Below are positions 34,972 through 43,045 of a stretch of DNA of 57,014 nucleotides, one piece after another. The stretch covers positions 1 to 57,014 of the forward strand of contig JBCDCE010000021.1 in the NCBI GenBank assembly GCA_039182515.1, read 5' to 3'. The stretch's first letter is position 1. Every line of letters begins with the position of its first letter. This DNA is from JBCDCE01 sp039182515 (GTDB lineage: Bacteria > Pseudomonadota > Alphaproteobacteria > Rhodobacterales > Rhodobacteraceae). The notes under the pieces were generated by a model. The model was not told the origin of the DNA. It searched no databases and saw nothing but the letters and a program-made list of their open reading frames with translations. The translations under genes and the position numbers were made by a program.

Positions 34972-36540
34972 TTAGTTGGCTTGTCTGCGCAAGAATGCTG
35001 GGATTTCAACCCGCTCTTCTTCGGTCTGAGCGCTTGGCTCGTCGCGGTAAACCGGAGCTGCAGGTGCTGAAGCTTGGCGCAAAGGCGGCAGCTGACGTTC
35101 GGAGCTTTGAGGCGCTTGCGCCTCAGACGCACCGGTCATACGACCAATCAATGTGTTGATCCCAAAGCGGGATTTCTCGCCCGGTTGTGGCGCTGGAGCC
35201 GCCTGAGGTGTGTGCTCTGCCATTGGCTCACGCGGTGGCACTTTGTTGACCGCAGCATGCAATCGCGCCAGGGCCTCTGGCGTTGGCGTGCCCGGTGCAG
35301 GTGCTGCGTCTTGAGCCGCACGTGCCGGGCGATAGGCTGGTGGCGGTACATCCGCACCGGCGTTCACGGCGTCAAAGACGGGCTCGTCCGCCTCAGCCTG
35401 TGGCACGTCTTCGAACAGCGAAGGCTCTTCGACAGCGGCGCGCGGCGCGGGAGCTGCGGTCTCAGCAACGGGTGCTTGAATATGCTCTTGGGGTACAGGC
35501 TCTTGCACGGCGGGTTGGGCCAACAAAGGCTCAGCCAGCGTGCGGCGCGGCATTGGCAGCTCTTCGGGCTTCTCGATTGCATCGATGCCCGTAGCCACAA
35601 CGCTGACGCGCATCATGCCCTCGGTATCGGTATCGAGTGTCGAGCCGACGATGATATTTGCATCCGCATCCACCTCTTCGCGAATGCGGTTGGCCGCTTC
35701 ATCCAATTCGAAGAGCGTGAGATCGTAGCCGCCCGTGATGTTGATAAGAACGCCTTTGGCGCCTTTGAGCGAGATTTCGTCCAAAAGCGGGTTGGCGATG
35801 GCTTTTTCCGCAGCTTGGATCGCGCGATCTTCGCCGGTTGCTTCGCCTGTGCCCATCATGGCTTTGCCCATCTCGTCCATCACGGCGCGAACGTCCGCAA
35901 AGTCGAGGTTGATCAAACCTGGGCGGACCATAAGATCCGTTACACCTTTAACGCCCTGGTACAAAACATCATCGGCCATCGAGAAGGCCTCAGTGAAGGT
36001 TGTCTTCTCATTGGCAAGGCGAAAGAGGTTTTGGTTCGGGATGATGATCAGCGTATCGACCATCTTTTGCAGAGCTTCCACGCCCTCTTCGGCCTGGCGC
36101 ATCCGCTTGGCGCCTTCGAATTGGAAGGGTTTTGTCACAACCCCAACGGTCAAGACCCCAAGCTCTCGCGCGGCCTGAGCAATGATTGGAGCCGCACCAG
36201 TACCGGTGCCGCCGCCCATACCGGCGGTGATGAAGCACATGTGCGCTCCAGCCAGGTGATCTACAATTTGCTCGATGCTCTCTTCTGCAGCAGCGGCACC
36301 AACCGTTGCGCGTGCGCCTGCGCCCAGCCCCTCGGTAACTTTCACACCAAGCTGAACTTTCGCCGGAGCGTTGCACTGCTGAAGCGCTTGCGCGTCGGTG
36401 TTTGCGATCACAAATTCTACGCCCTCGAGGCGTTTCTCGATCATATTGTCAACGGCGTTCCCACCCGCGCCGCCGACGCCAAATACAGTAATCCTAGGCT
36501 TGAGATCTTCGTGCCCGGGCATGGATAGATTTAGTGTCAT
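34972..36540 (-). CDS. ftsZ: Cell division protein FtsZ
   Basis: 522 residues, longer than E. coli FtsZ (383) because of a Pro/Ala/Glu-rich linker at about 330-505, as usual in alphaproteobacteria. The tubulin signature GMGGGTGTGAAP is at 107-118; the T7 loop NLDFADVRAVM is near 213. The C-terminal peptide VEIPAFLRRQ is the conserved docking tail for FtsA and other partners. It polymerises into the Z ring. A 180-base gap to ftsA probably contains its own promoter. Confidence 0.98.
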   Translation of the reverse strand: MTLNLSMPGHEDLKPRITVFGVGGAGGNAVDNMIEKRLEGVEFVIANTDAQALQQCNAPAKVQLGVKVTEGLGAGARATVGAAAAEESIEQIVDHLAGAHMCFITAGMGGGTGTGAAPIIAQAARELGVLTVGVVTKPFQFEGAKRMRQAEEGVEALQKMVDTLIIIPNQNLFRLANEKTTFTEAFSMADDVLYQGVKGVTDLMVRPGLINLDFADVRAVMDEMGKAMMGTGEATGEDRAIQAAEKAIANPLLDEISLKGAKGVLINITGGYDLTLFELDEAANRIREEVDADANIIVGSTLDTDTEGMMRVSVVATGIDAIEKPEELPMPRRTLAEPLLAQPAVQEPVPQEHIQAPVAETAAPAPRAAVEEPSLFEDVPQAEADEPVFDAVNAGADVPPPAYRPARAAQDAAPAPGTPTPEALARLHAAVNKVPPREPMAEHTPQAAPAPQPGEKSRFGINTLIGRMTGASEAQAPQSSERQLPPLRQASAPAAPVYRDEPSAQTEEERVEIPAFLRRQAN

Positions 36541-36720
36541 GTACCGTCCGCCTGTCTGTTTGGCACCGCTGTCCCACGTGCAGCGCCGACTCCTTCAATT
36601 AACGGGCAACTTAGCCACTCCGGGCAGGGACGTCACCCTTATTTCGGGAAAAACACACAAAATGCTGTGGGTAACTTCCCTAAATCGGCTCTATTTGGCC
36701 CATTCCTCTGTATCTAGTGT

Positions 36721-38055
36721 CTACCAATTGTCTTTGAACCAACGCACCGCCCGCTTCAAAGAGCGACTCGGATACGCCTCAAGCGGGATTTCGAAATCCC
36801 ACCACTCATCTTGAGGGTGTGCAGCGCTCAAGGCCGTTCCGACCACGGAAGCAAAGGCAGGGCCCGTCATGGCTTGTGGTAAACCCTGCACCCGCAACGG
36901 CCTGCCCAAGCGCACCTGTTGGCCCAATATGCGGGACGCTAGCCCGTCGAGCCCGGGGATCTGACTTCCGCCGCCCGTCAGCACAATCTGACGGCTTGGC
37001 AAATGATCAAACCCTGCCGCATCGAGACGCGCGCGCAGCTCTTCCAGAATCTCTTCGACCCTTGGGCGCATCACGCCAATCACCTCAGCGCGGCTCACCG
37101 CGCGCCGGTCGTGCTCCCAGTCGCCCGTCTCCCCGCCCACTTCGATCATTTCACGATCGTCCATGCCGGTTGCCATGACACCGCCGTAGAGCGTTTTGAT
37201 CCGTTCGGCCTGTGTTGAGGACACTTTGAGGCCAAGCGACAGATCGTTTGTTATGTGGTTTCCACCAATTCGCACAGCGTCTGTATATATCATGTGCTTT
37301 TTGATGAAGATGGAGAGGCTCGTGACCCCTGCCCCGAAATCAATGCAGGCCGCGCCCAGTTCTTGCTCGTCTTCAACCAGCGCGGACAGACCCGAGGCAT
37401 AGGCCGCACCATCCATGCCAGCCAATTCCAAGTCACAACGTTTTGTGCAGTAGAGGACGTCGTGCACGGTTGCTTCATCGACCGAGACCATGTGCATATC
37501 GACATTGAGCTTGTTGCCCATCTGCCCACGCGGATCATTAAGACCAGTGCGATGATCAATGGCGAAGTTCACCGGCTGCGCATGCAGCACTTCACGGTGC
37601 GCGCCATAGTCTGGCACGTCGCAGGCCACCAAAACGCGCGCCACGTCGCCGTCTTCCACAATCGCGTTGTTCAATTCAATCTGACCATCCAGGCCATAGC
37701 TGCGCGGGCGCCCCCCTGCGAAGCTCACCATCACATGGTCTACGCGCTGATTGGCCATTTTTTGACTGGTCTGGAGGGCTGTTCGAATGGCGCGCTCGGT
37801 TTCAGCCATCGTTTCAATCTCACCGAAACGCACACCACGCGAGCGCGTTGTGGCCGCACCAATCACGCGAAAATCCGCTTGGCCCGCGAGCGAGCCCACT
37901 GCCTCATCACCTTCAAACGGCGACGCAGTGTCGAATTTCAGCACAAGGACCGCAATTTTATGCGTCCCAATATCAACAACTGCCACGACCCCCCGCTGCA
38001 TCGCGGCCTTGCGCAATTGGCGCATCCCGCGCTGTCGGGTGTGTAAATGGCTCAT
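36721..38055 (-). CDS. ftsA: Cell division protein FtsA
   Basis: 444 residues, actin-like ATPase. Nucleotide-binding phosphate loops are seen in VAVVDIGTHKIAVLV and ACIDFGAGVTSLSIF, the adenosine motif in VLTGGGSQIPGL. The C-terminal amphipathic end (SLKRAVRWFKDNW) is the membrane-targeting helix. It tethers FtsZ to the membrane. Its ATG overlaps the ftsQ stop by four bases. Confidence 0.97.
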   Translation of the reverse strand: MSHLHTRQRGMRQLRKAAMQRGVVAVVDIGTHKIAVLVLKFDTASPFEGDEAVGSLAGQADFRVIGAATTRSRGVRFGEIETMAETERAIRTALQTSQKMANQRVDHVMVSFAGGRPRSYGLDGQIELNNAIVEDGDVARVLVACDVPDYGAHREVLHAQPVNFAIDHRTGLNDPRGQMGNKLNVDMHMVSVDEATVHDVLYCTKRCDLELAGMDGAAYASGLSALVEDEQELGAACIDFGAGVTSLSIFIKKHMIYTDAVRIGGNHITNDLSLGLKVSSTQAERIKTLYGGVMATGMDDREMIEVGGETGDWEHDRRAVSRAEVIGVMRPRVEEILEELRARLDAAGFDHLPSRQIVLTGGGSQIPGLDGLASRILGQQVRLGRPLRVQGLPQAMTGPAFASVVGTALSAAHPQDEWWDFEIPLEAYPSRSLKRAVRWFKDNW

Positions 38056-38972
38056 TCTTCGTCCTCCGAATATCCGCTCAGCTGCAGCGAACGCAAAGCG
38101 TCCGCCCCCAATCGCAGCGTGGGCCTGCGGCCCAAACGCATGTCCACCACCAAGACATCTCGCGCCAAAAGCTCTTGGGCATTGTTAAGAAAGAGCACCC
38201 GTTCAAGGGCCCGCTCTGGGTTGGAGGCGGGCAACAAGATGCGTTGTCCGCTGCGCAAAACGATGTCCCAACGCCGCTTCCCGACGCGCTCGAACCCGAT
38301 CAAATCTGTGCCCAACGGCCTCGCAACATCGAAAAGCGCTAAAGCTTCAGGGATCGCTTCTACAGCCCCTTCGCCCGCTAAAAACGGCAATTTGGGATAG
38401 TCAGGTCTCTCCACAGCTTGGGCCACACGCACGCCCGCAAGGTCAAAAACATCGGTGCTTTCGGGCTGCTTGATCACAGCCACAGGCGTGCGCGGCACCA
38501 CCTCAACCAAAAGTACATTGTCTTTGTGAATGCTCAGTTTGGCGCTCTCAACAGCGGCAAGCTCTTCGATGAGCTCACGCTTTGCCGCCAAATCAACATC
38601 AAAAGAGCTAACGGGAAAGTCGAAGGCGAGTGTCTCGCGGAGCTCGGCGGCCAACGCGCCATCGGCTCCTTGGATCCTAAGCACCTTTAAGCTGAATTCA
38701 GGGCGTTCTTCAAAAGCGGCGCGCGTATCGTCCCAAGCCTGAATCAGGCGCGTATTTGTCGGCTTGTGTGAAACCGCGAACCCAATGGCTCCAATGAGCG
38801 GCAGAGCCCAAATGCTGGTTTTTAGTGTTTTTTGGAATCGCGGCGTGAGCCGCAGTCTTTGCCAGCGGTAGGCCAGACGCGACGGAGCTGGATCGCGGCG
38901 TATGCCCCCAGTATTGGCGCCAGTATTGGCCCCAGTTCTGGCCTGTGGACGTTCAGCTTTTAGCGGGGCCAT
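38052..38972 (-). CDS. ftsQ: Cell division protein FtsQ
   Basis: 306 residues from the ATG at 38972, which lies inside the last 13 bases of ddl. A cytoplasmic tail of about 55 residues is followed by one membrane helix (TSIWALPLIGAIGFAVS), then POTRA (LKVLRIQGADGALAAELRE) and beta domains in the periplasm. The tail contains a short repeat ANTGANTGG encoded by 12-base units. It recruits FtsB/FtsL to the divisome. Confidence 0.94.
   Translation of the reverse strand: MAPLKAERPQARTGANTGANTGGIRRDPAPSRLAYRWQRLRLTPRFQKTLKTSIWALPLIGAIGFAVSHKPTNTRLIQAWDDTRAAFEERPEFSLKVLRIQGADGALAAELRETLAFDFPVSSFDVDLAAKRELIEELAAVESAKLSIHKDNVLLVEVVPRTPVAVIKQPESTDVFDLAGVRVAQAVERPDYPKLPFLAGEGAVEAIPEALALFDVARPLGTDLIGFERVGKRRWDIVLRSGQRILLPASNPERALERVLFLNNAQELLARDVLVVDMRLGRRPTLRLGADALRSLQLSGYSEDEE
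38905..38942. repeat. 12-base tandem repeat in the ftsQ 5' end
   Basis: Three copies of CCAGTATTGGCG-like units (third copy CCAGTTCTGGCC) encode the T-G-A-N repeats of the FtsQ cytoplasmic tail. The repeat is in frame, so copy-number change would only lengthen or shorten the tail. Confidence 0.6.
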
Positions 38973-39874
38973 GTGGCATCCTCCACCATCCATTGGCACA
39001 AAGCCGCAAAATTGTAGCCCGCATGGGCGGCTTGTTCTGGGCTCAGCGACGTGGGCGTCATGCCGGGCTGGGTATTGGTCTCTAAAAGAACCAATCCAGC
39101 GGATCCTTTGCTTTCATCCCAGCGAAAATCTGTGCGCGTGAGTCCTTTACATCCCAAAGCTTGGTGGGCGCGCAGCGCATAGTCTTGGCAAAGAGCTGTG
39201 ATCTCTTGGGGCAAATCTGCGGGAACAACATGGCGCGATCCGCCAGCTTGGTATTTTGCGTCGTAGTCATACCAACCATCTGTGAGGATATCTGTGACCG
39301 CAAGCGCTTGATCACCCATAACTGAAACAGTGAGCTCACGACCTGGCGCAAAGCTCTCGACCATAACCTCCGCGGGCATCTCCTCATCGAGCTTGGGCGG
39401 GCCGTTTGCGGCCTCATTTACCAGGTAGACGCCCACGCTCGAGCCTTCGTTGTTGGGTTTCACCACATAAGGCGGGGCCATCACGTGGCGCGCCGTCACC
39501 TCTTCTTTGGATGCAATGACGCTGTCCATCACCGGCAAGCCGGCGGCGCGAAACACATCCTTGGAACGGGTTTTATCCATGGCGAGGGCAGAGGCCAAAA
39601 TGCCCGAGTGCGTGTAAGGAAGCTGCAACCACTCAAGCACGCCTTGCACCGCGCCGTCTTCGCCCCAGCGACCGTGAAGCGCGTTGAACACAACGTCTGG
39701 GGCAAGCTCGTCAAGCCTTGAGCCGACGCCTGCGTCCACATCCACTCGGATCACCTCGTGGCCGAGGCTTTCGAGCGCGTCAGCGCATTCAGCACCCGTC
39801 ACGAGAGAGACCTCGCGCTCTGCCGACAGCCCGCCCATAAGAACGGCGATTTTGCGGGGCGTAATGCCTGCCAT
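38960..39874 (-). CDS. ddl: D-alanine--D-alanine ligase
   Basis: 304 residues, ATP-grasp enzyme of DdlB type. The start MAGITPRKIAVLMGGLSAEREVS carries the first D-Ala-binding glutamate. Further motifs are ALHGRWGEDGAVQG, VVKPNNEGSSVGV and LVLLETNTQPGMTPTSL. It makes the D-Ala-D-Ala dipeptide used by MurF. It begins 104 bases after murB and overlaps ftsQ by 13 bases. Confidence 0.96.
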   Translation of the reverse strand: MAGITPRKIAVLMGGLSAEREVSLVTGAECADALESLGHEVIRVDVDAGVGSRLDELAPDVVFNALHGRWGEDGAVQGVLEWLQLPYTHSGILASALAMDKTRSKDVFRAAGLPVMDSVIASKEEVTARHVMAPPYVVKPNNEGSSVGVYLVNEAANGPPKLDEEMPAEVMVESFAPGRELTVSVMGDQALAVTDILTDGWYDYDAKYQAGGSRHVVPADLPQEITALCQDYALRAHQALGCKGLTRTDFRWDESKGSAGLVLLETNTQPGMTPTSLSPEQAAHAGYNFAALCQWMVEDATWPR

Positions 39875-39978
39875 GCCCGCGGTTGCCCTGTGCTCAAGCG
39901 CGCAAAGACAAGCCTCACGCGCGGTTTACCGATGCGCCACATCTCGGGCGCTTTTCTTCTTATTTTGAAAGGCTCTGC

Positions 39979-40887
39979 TCAGCCTCTTTTCGGAGCGGGT
40001 TCACCCACTCTCATGATTTCCCACTCTAACGTGAGTCCGGTGTTTTCGTAAACCGTTTTCCGGACATGTTCGCCCAAAGCCTCAAGATCCGCTGCAGTCG
40101 CTTGCCCGCGATTGATCATGAAATTCGAGTGTTTCTCCGACATCTGGGCATCGCCAATGGCAAAACCCCTAAGTCCTGCGTCGTCGATCAGCTTCCAAGC
40201 TTTGAGGTCATGCACGTCATCCGCCTTCCCTGTGGAGCTGAATCCAGCTGGATTGCGAAAGGTCGAGCCCGCGCTGCGCTCTTTTGTGGGCTGGGTCGCG
40301 TCGCGTTTGGCGAGTTGATCGACCATCTTGGCATGGAGGGATTCGGGGTCACCTGCGGGGGCCTCAAGCGTGACTTTTGTGAAGATCATATCTTCGGGAA
40401 GCTCTGTTTGGCGGTAGGCAAATCCCATATCGTCTGGCTTGAGCGTAACCACCTCGCCCGCCCGCGTCACGGCTTGCGCTTCGATAAAGTGATCCGCCGT
40501 GTAGCTGCCATAGCACCCTGCGTTCATCCGAAGAGCCCCGCCAATAGAGCCCGGGATTGTCCTGAGAAAGGTGAGATCGAGCCCTGCGTCTGCGGCCTTG
40601 CGCGCAACATGGGCATCGAGCGCCGCCGCGCCTGCCGTGACACGCGATCCCTGGGTCTCAATCGAATTAAACCCACGCCCCAGTCGCACAACAAAAGCCC
40701 GCAAGCCCCCGTCCCGCACAATCAGGTTGGAGCCGACACCTAAGGGAAATACAGCCACATCCTTGTCCAAGCCCTTTAGCGTTTCCTGCAGATCCTCCAA
40801 AGAAGACGGCTGAAACACCCCATCAGCAGGCCCACCGACACGCAGCCAGGTGAGTTCAGACATGCGTTTGTTGGGGGTGAGGGTCAC
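39979..40887 (-). CDS. murB: UDP-N-acetylenolpyruvoylglucosamine reductase
   Basis: 302 residues from a GTG whose GTGA overlaps the stop of the upstream 545-aa gene. FAD-binding motifs are TWLRVGGPADGVFQP, VFPLGVGSNLIVRDGG and RTIPGSIGGALRMNAGCYG; the catalytic serine is in KERSAGSTFRNP and the glutamate near the end (TGLTLEWEIMRVG). Type I MurB. It reduces UDP-GlcNAc-enolpyruvate to UDP-MurNAc. Confidence 0.97.
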   Translation of the reverse strand: MTLTPNKRMSELTWLRVGGPADGVFQPSSLEDLQETLKGLDKDVAVFPLGVGSNLIVRDGGLRAFVVRLGRGFNSIETQGSRVTAGAAALDAHVARKAADAGLDLTFLRTIPGSIGGALRMNAGCYGSYTADHFIEAQAVTRAGEVVTLKPDDMGFAYRQTELPEDMIFTKVTLEAPAGDPESLHAKMVDQLAKRDATQPTKERSAGSTFRNPAGFSSTGKADDVHDLKAWKLIDDAGLRGFAIGDAQMSEKHSNFMINRGQATAADLEALGEHVRKTVYENTGLTLEWEIMRVGEPAPKRG

Positions 40888-42521
40888 GAGCCCATTCCAA
40901 TCTTCTCTAAAACATCCGCGATATTCTGCATCGTCTTCACGCGTTTGAGTTGCTTTCCAGCATCATCAATGGCCTTGCCAGACTGCGGCAGGATTTCAAG
41001 CGACTTCTCAACGTAGTGACCAAGCGTAATCGAAACGGTGCCAACGTCTTGGGCCAATTGACGCTCAAGCACCTCACGGAACGCATCGTCGTTTATCGAG
41101 AGAACTTGTATGCGAAGGTCGCGCAACTCTTGGACCATGCTTTCCAAAAGCGGCAGATCATCTTCGTGAAGCTTTGCGAGTTCCTCACCGTCCGCATTTT
41201 TGATCCGCTCCAGTGCTTGATCCACCAAGCGTATGATTTCGTCTTTGTCCACTTGATCGAAGGACAACTGCGCGAGTGGGGCAAAAGCTGCATAGCTTGG
41301 CCCGAAATGCCTACGGCAAACATCCTTCATAAGCTCAATTGCATCATCCAAATCACCGCTGGCGACGGTGCCCAACTCCGCACGCGTTTCTGGATCTTTC
41401 GCGCGGCGCTCCAGCTTTTTGCAAGCCCCAACCAAATAGCGCGCACGGATGTGCCCCTCGTTCTTCGCGCGGTGCAATTCGTTCAAAACACCCTGAGCCG
41501 CCTTTTGGGCAACGCCGCCATGCCCTTGGGAGGAGCTTAGAGTGCGCGCATCATCAACGAATGCGTCAAAGACATCCCTGAGTTCTGTAGTGTCATCGAC
41601 AAAGCGCTGAACCACCTTTGGTTCTCGGAGATGCACACAATCGTCTTCAATGCCAATGATGCGCATGACACGATCAAGAGCTTCAAAGCTGAAGACATAA
41701 GCTTCAGAAAGCTTTGTCCGTTCCCCTTGCCTATAAAGCTCCAAAATGGGCTCAAACCGTGCATTGATCGCGTTGATTTTGGCTGGGGTGTCGTGCTCCC
41801 AATCCGCGTCTGACATGTTCTCTAGGATCGGCGCAAGTTTGTCGTAGTGAAGCTCCCGGCCCTCTAACGCGCGTTCGTACCAGTGGATCCAGAAGGACCA
41901 GTCCTCGGAAGGTGCACGTGACATCATATCTGTGTCGCCGGAACTTTGAGGAAGCGCTTTTTTGATGTCTTGCCACTCGACGTCGAACAGCTGCGCATCA
42001 GGCCAGAGCGGACGGGACAAAAGCTTTTCACCCTTTTCTAGGTTTTCCAGAGCCTCACAATCGGCGATAAGGGCGGCATAGGCGGCATCAGCGGCTTTGG
42101 CGGCAAAGGCGGCGGCATCAGCGGCGGCATCAGCGGCTTTGGCGGCGGCATCAGCGGCGTAGGCGGCGTTGGTGGCGTTGGCGGCGGCATTGGCGGAAAA
42201 GGCGGCGTTGGCGGCGGAATTGGCAGCATCGATAGCGGCGTAGGCGGCAAAGGCGGCAGCAGCGGAATGCTTCATATCTGGGGTTGGCATAGTACCAGCA
42301 ACCCCAGATATGAGCATGGTGCGCATCAACAGCGTAAGCGTCAAATCAACTTTGTCCGTTTGCTTTAAAGCCCAAGCCAGCCCAGTCGGCATACCCCGCA
42401 GCGCTGCTCGATGCGCGAGAAGCGCGCAGCGTTTGATCGCCTCGTCTCTTGGCAAATCCGCGATATGCGCCTCTAGCCAAGCCTTGAAGCTCTCGCGACC
42501 AACAATCTCCTCAGCCCGCAT
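40884..42521 (-). CDS. 545-residue protein with alanine-repeat segment, embedded between DUF2484 and murB
   Basis: The ATG at 42521 shares a base with the stop of the DUF2484 gene (TGATG), and its own stop overlaps the murB GTG (GTGA). Residues 1-85 include SFKAWLEAHIADLPRDEAIKR and a moderately hydrophobic stretch. At about 87-150 some 40 of 65 residues are Ala in AAxAA(D/N/Y/F) units. Then comes a domain with WSFWIHWYERALEGREL at about 210. The C-terminal half is long helical and probably coiled coil (ALERIKNADGEELAKLHEDD, AIDDAGKQLKRVKTMQNI). The Ala-repeat plus W.FW..WY architecture recalls accessory proteins scattered in alphaproteobacteria with no known function. No signal peptide. It is not a normal dcw member. 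Confidence 0.85.
   Translation of the reverse strand: MRAEEIVGRESFKAWLEAHIADLPRDEAIKRCALLAHRAALRGMPTGLAWALKQTDKVDLTLTLLMRTMLISGVAGTMPTPDMKHSAAAAFAAYAAIDAANSAANAAFSANAAANATNAAYAADAAAKAADAAADAAAFAAKAADAAYAALIADCEALENLEKGEKLLSRPLWPDAQLFDVEWQDIKKALPQSSGDTDMMSRAPSEDWSFWIHWYERALEGRELHYDKLAPILENMSDADWEHDTPAKINAINARFEPILELYRQGERTKLSEAYVFSFEALDRVMRIIGIEDDCVHLREPKVVQRFVDDTTELRDVFDAFVDDARTLSSSQGHGGVAQKAAQGVLNELHRAKNEGHIRARYLVGACKKLERRAKDPETRAELGTVASGDLDDAIELMKDVCRRHFGPSYAAFAPLAQLSFDQVDKDEIIRLVDQALERIKNADGEELAKLHEDDLPLLESMVQELRDLRIQVLSINDDAFREVLERQLAQDVGTVSITLGHYVEKSLEILPQSGKAIDDAGKQLKRVKTMQNIADVLEKIGMGS
42072..42263. repeat. GC-rich low-complexity repeat encoding the Ala segment
   Basis: About 190 bases built of GGCGGC-based units such as GGCGGCATCAGC, GGCGGCGTTGG and GGCGGCAAAG, in phase with codons. 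The unit length varies (9, 12 and 15 bases), so it is an in-frame expandable array. It lies within the 545-aa gene. Confidence 0.8.
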
Positions 42522-42769
42522 CACTGGCCTGCCTTTTGCTTCACCCATTTCCACAGGTACCACAGGGGCCAGCGGAAGATGAAGCAAGCTGCGATGAGGC
42601 CGACGAGGATGGCTGCCCAGGCGCCTTCATAAGCGGCGTAGGCGAAGATGCAGGCGAGGATAGCCATGAGCCAATAGGCGCGGGTCCAGTGGCTGTCTTT
42701 CGTGGGGAGTGCGCCAAGGACGGATGCGAGGACAATCCAGAGGCACACGAGGATCAGCGGCAAGGGCAT
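42521..42769 (-). CDS. DUF2484 family small membrane protein, copy 2
   Basis: 82 residues, nearly all hydrophobic, with three predicted membrane helices (LILVCLWIVLASVLGALP; ILACIFAYAAY; AAILVGLIAACFIF) and a short basic C-terminus. The ATG is three bases after the end of copy 1. DUF2484 proteins occur in the dcw cluster of Rhodobacterales; function unknown, but the position next to murC/murB suggests a cell-envelope role. Its stop overlaps the next ATG (TGATG). Confidence 0.85.
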   Translation of the reverse strand: MPLPLILVCLWIVLASVLGALPTKDSHWTRAYWLMAILACIFAYAAYEGAWAAILVGLIAACFIFRWPLWYLWKWVKQKAGQ

Positions 42770-42772
42770 GGG

Positions 42773-43045
42773 CTAGTCCTTTGCTTGCAGCTCTTTGGGC
42801 AGTTCTGGGTTTAGACCGCGGGCCTTGGCCCAAAGATATCGAAGCGGGTTGCGAAACATCGACACAAACGCGAAAAGCCCGATCATCGTAATCCAGATGC
42901 CGTGTTGATAGCCGATGAACGCCAGAAGCACGGGTGCCGCGATCAACAAAAACATGCCCGGCGCGAATTGGCGGCGCATGGGGAAGAAGGACACGCCCGT
43001 GGCCGCGACCACCCAAAGGCAGCCCAAGATGAGCGATGCGCTCAC
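42773..43045 (-). CDS. DUF2484 family small membrane protein, copy 1
   Basis: 90 residues from a GTG overlapping the murC stop (GTGA). The order of three membrane helices is as in copy 2 (SLILGCLWVVAATGVSFFP; MFLLIAAPVLLAFIGY; ITMIGLFAFVSMF), followed by RNPLRYLWAKARG, which matches copy 2 RWPLWYLWKWVK. The two genes are thus tandem paralogues. No catalytic residue is evident. Confidence 0.85.
   Translation of the reverse strand: MSASLILGCLWVVAATGVSFFPMRRQFAPGMFLLIAAPVLLAFIGYQHGIWITMIGLFAFVSMFRNPLRYLWAKARGLNPELPKELQAKD

Noticed and set aside
35074..36528. Long plus-strand open frame (484 codons) opposite ftsZ
   Set aside because: It is the antisense of ftsZ; the composition is Arg/Cys/His-rich without domains, a by-product of GC-rich codon use.
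37255..38046. Plus-strand open frame (263 codons) opposite ftsA
   Set aside because: Antisense shadow of ftsA with no protein-like features.
42072..42263. Possible CRISPR array or satellite repeat
   Set aside because: The units are short, vary in length, keep the codon phase and encode an Ala-rich segment; there are no spacers.
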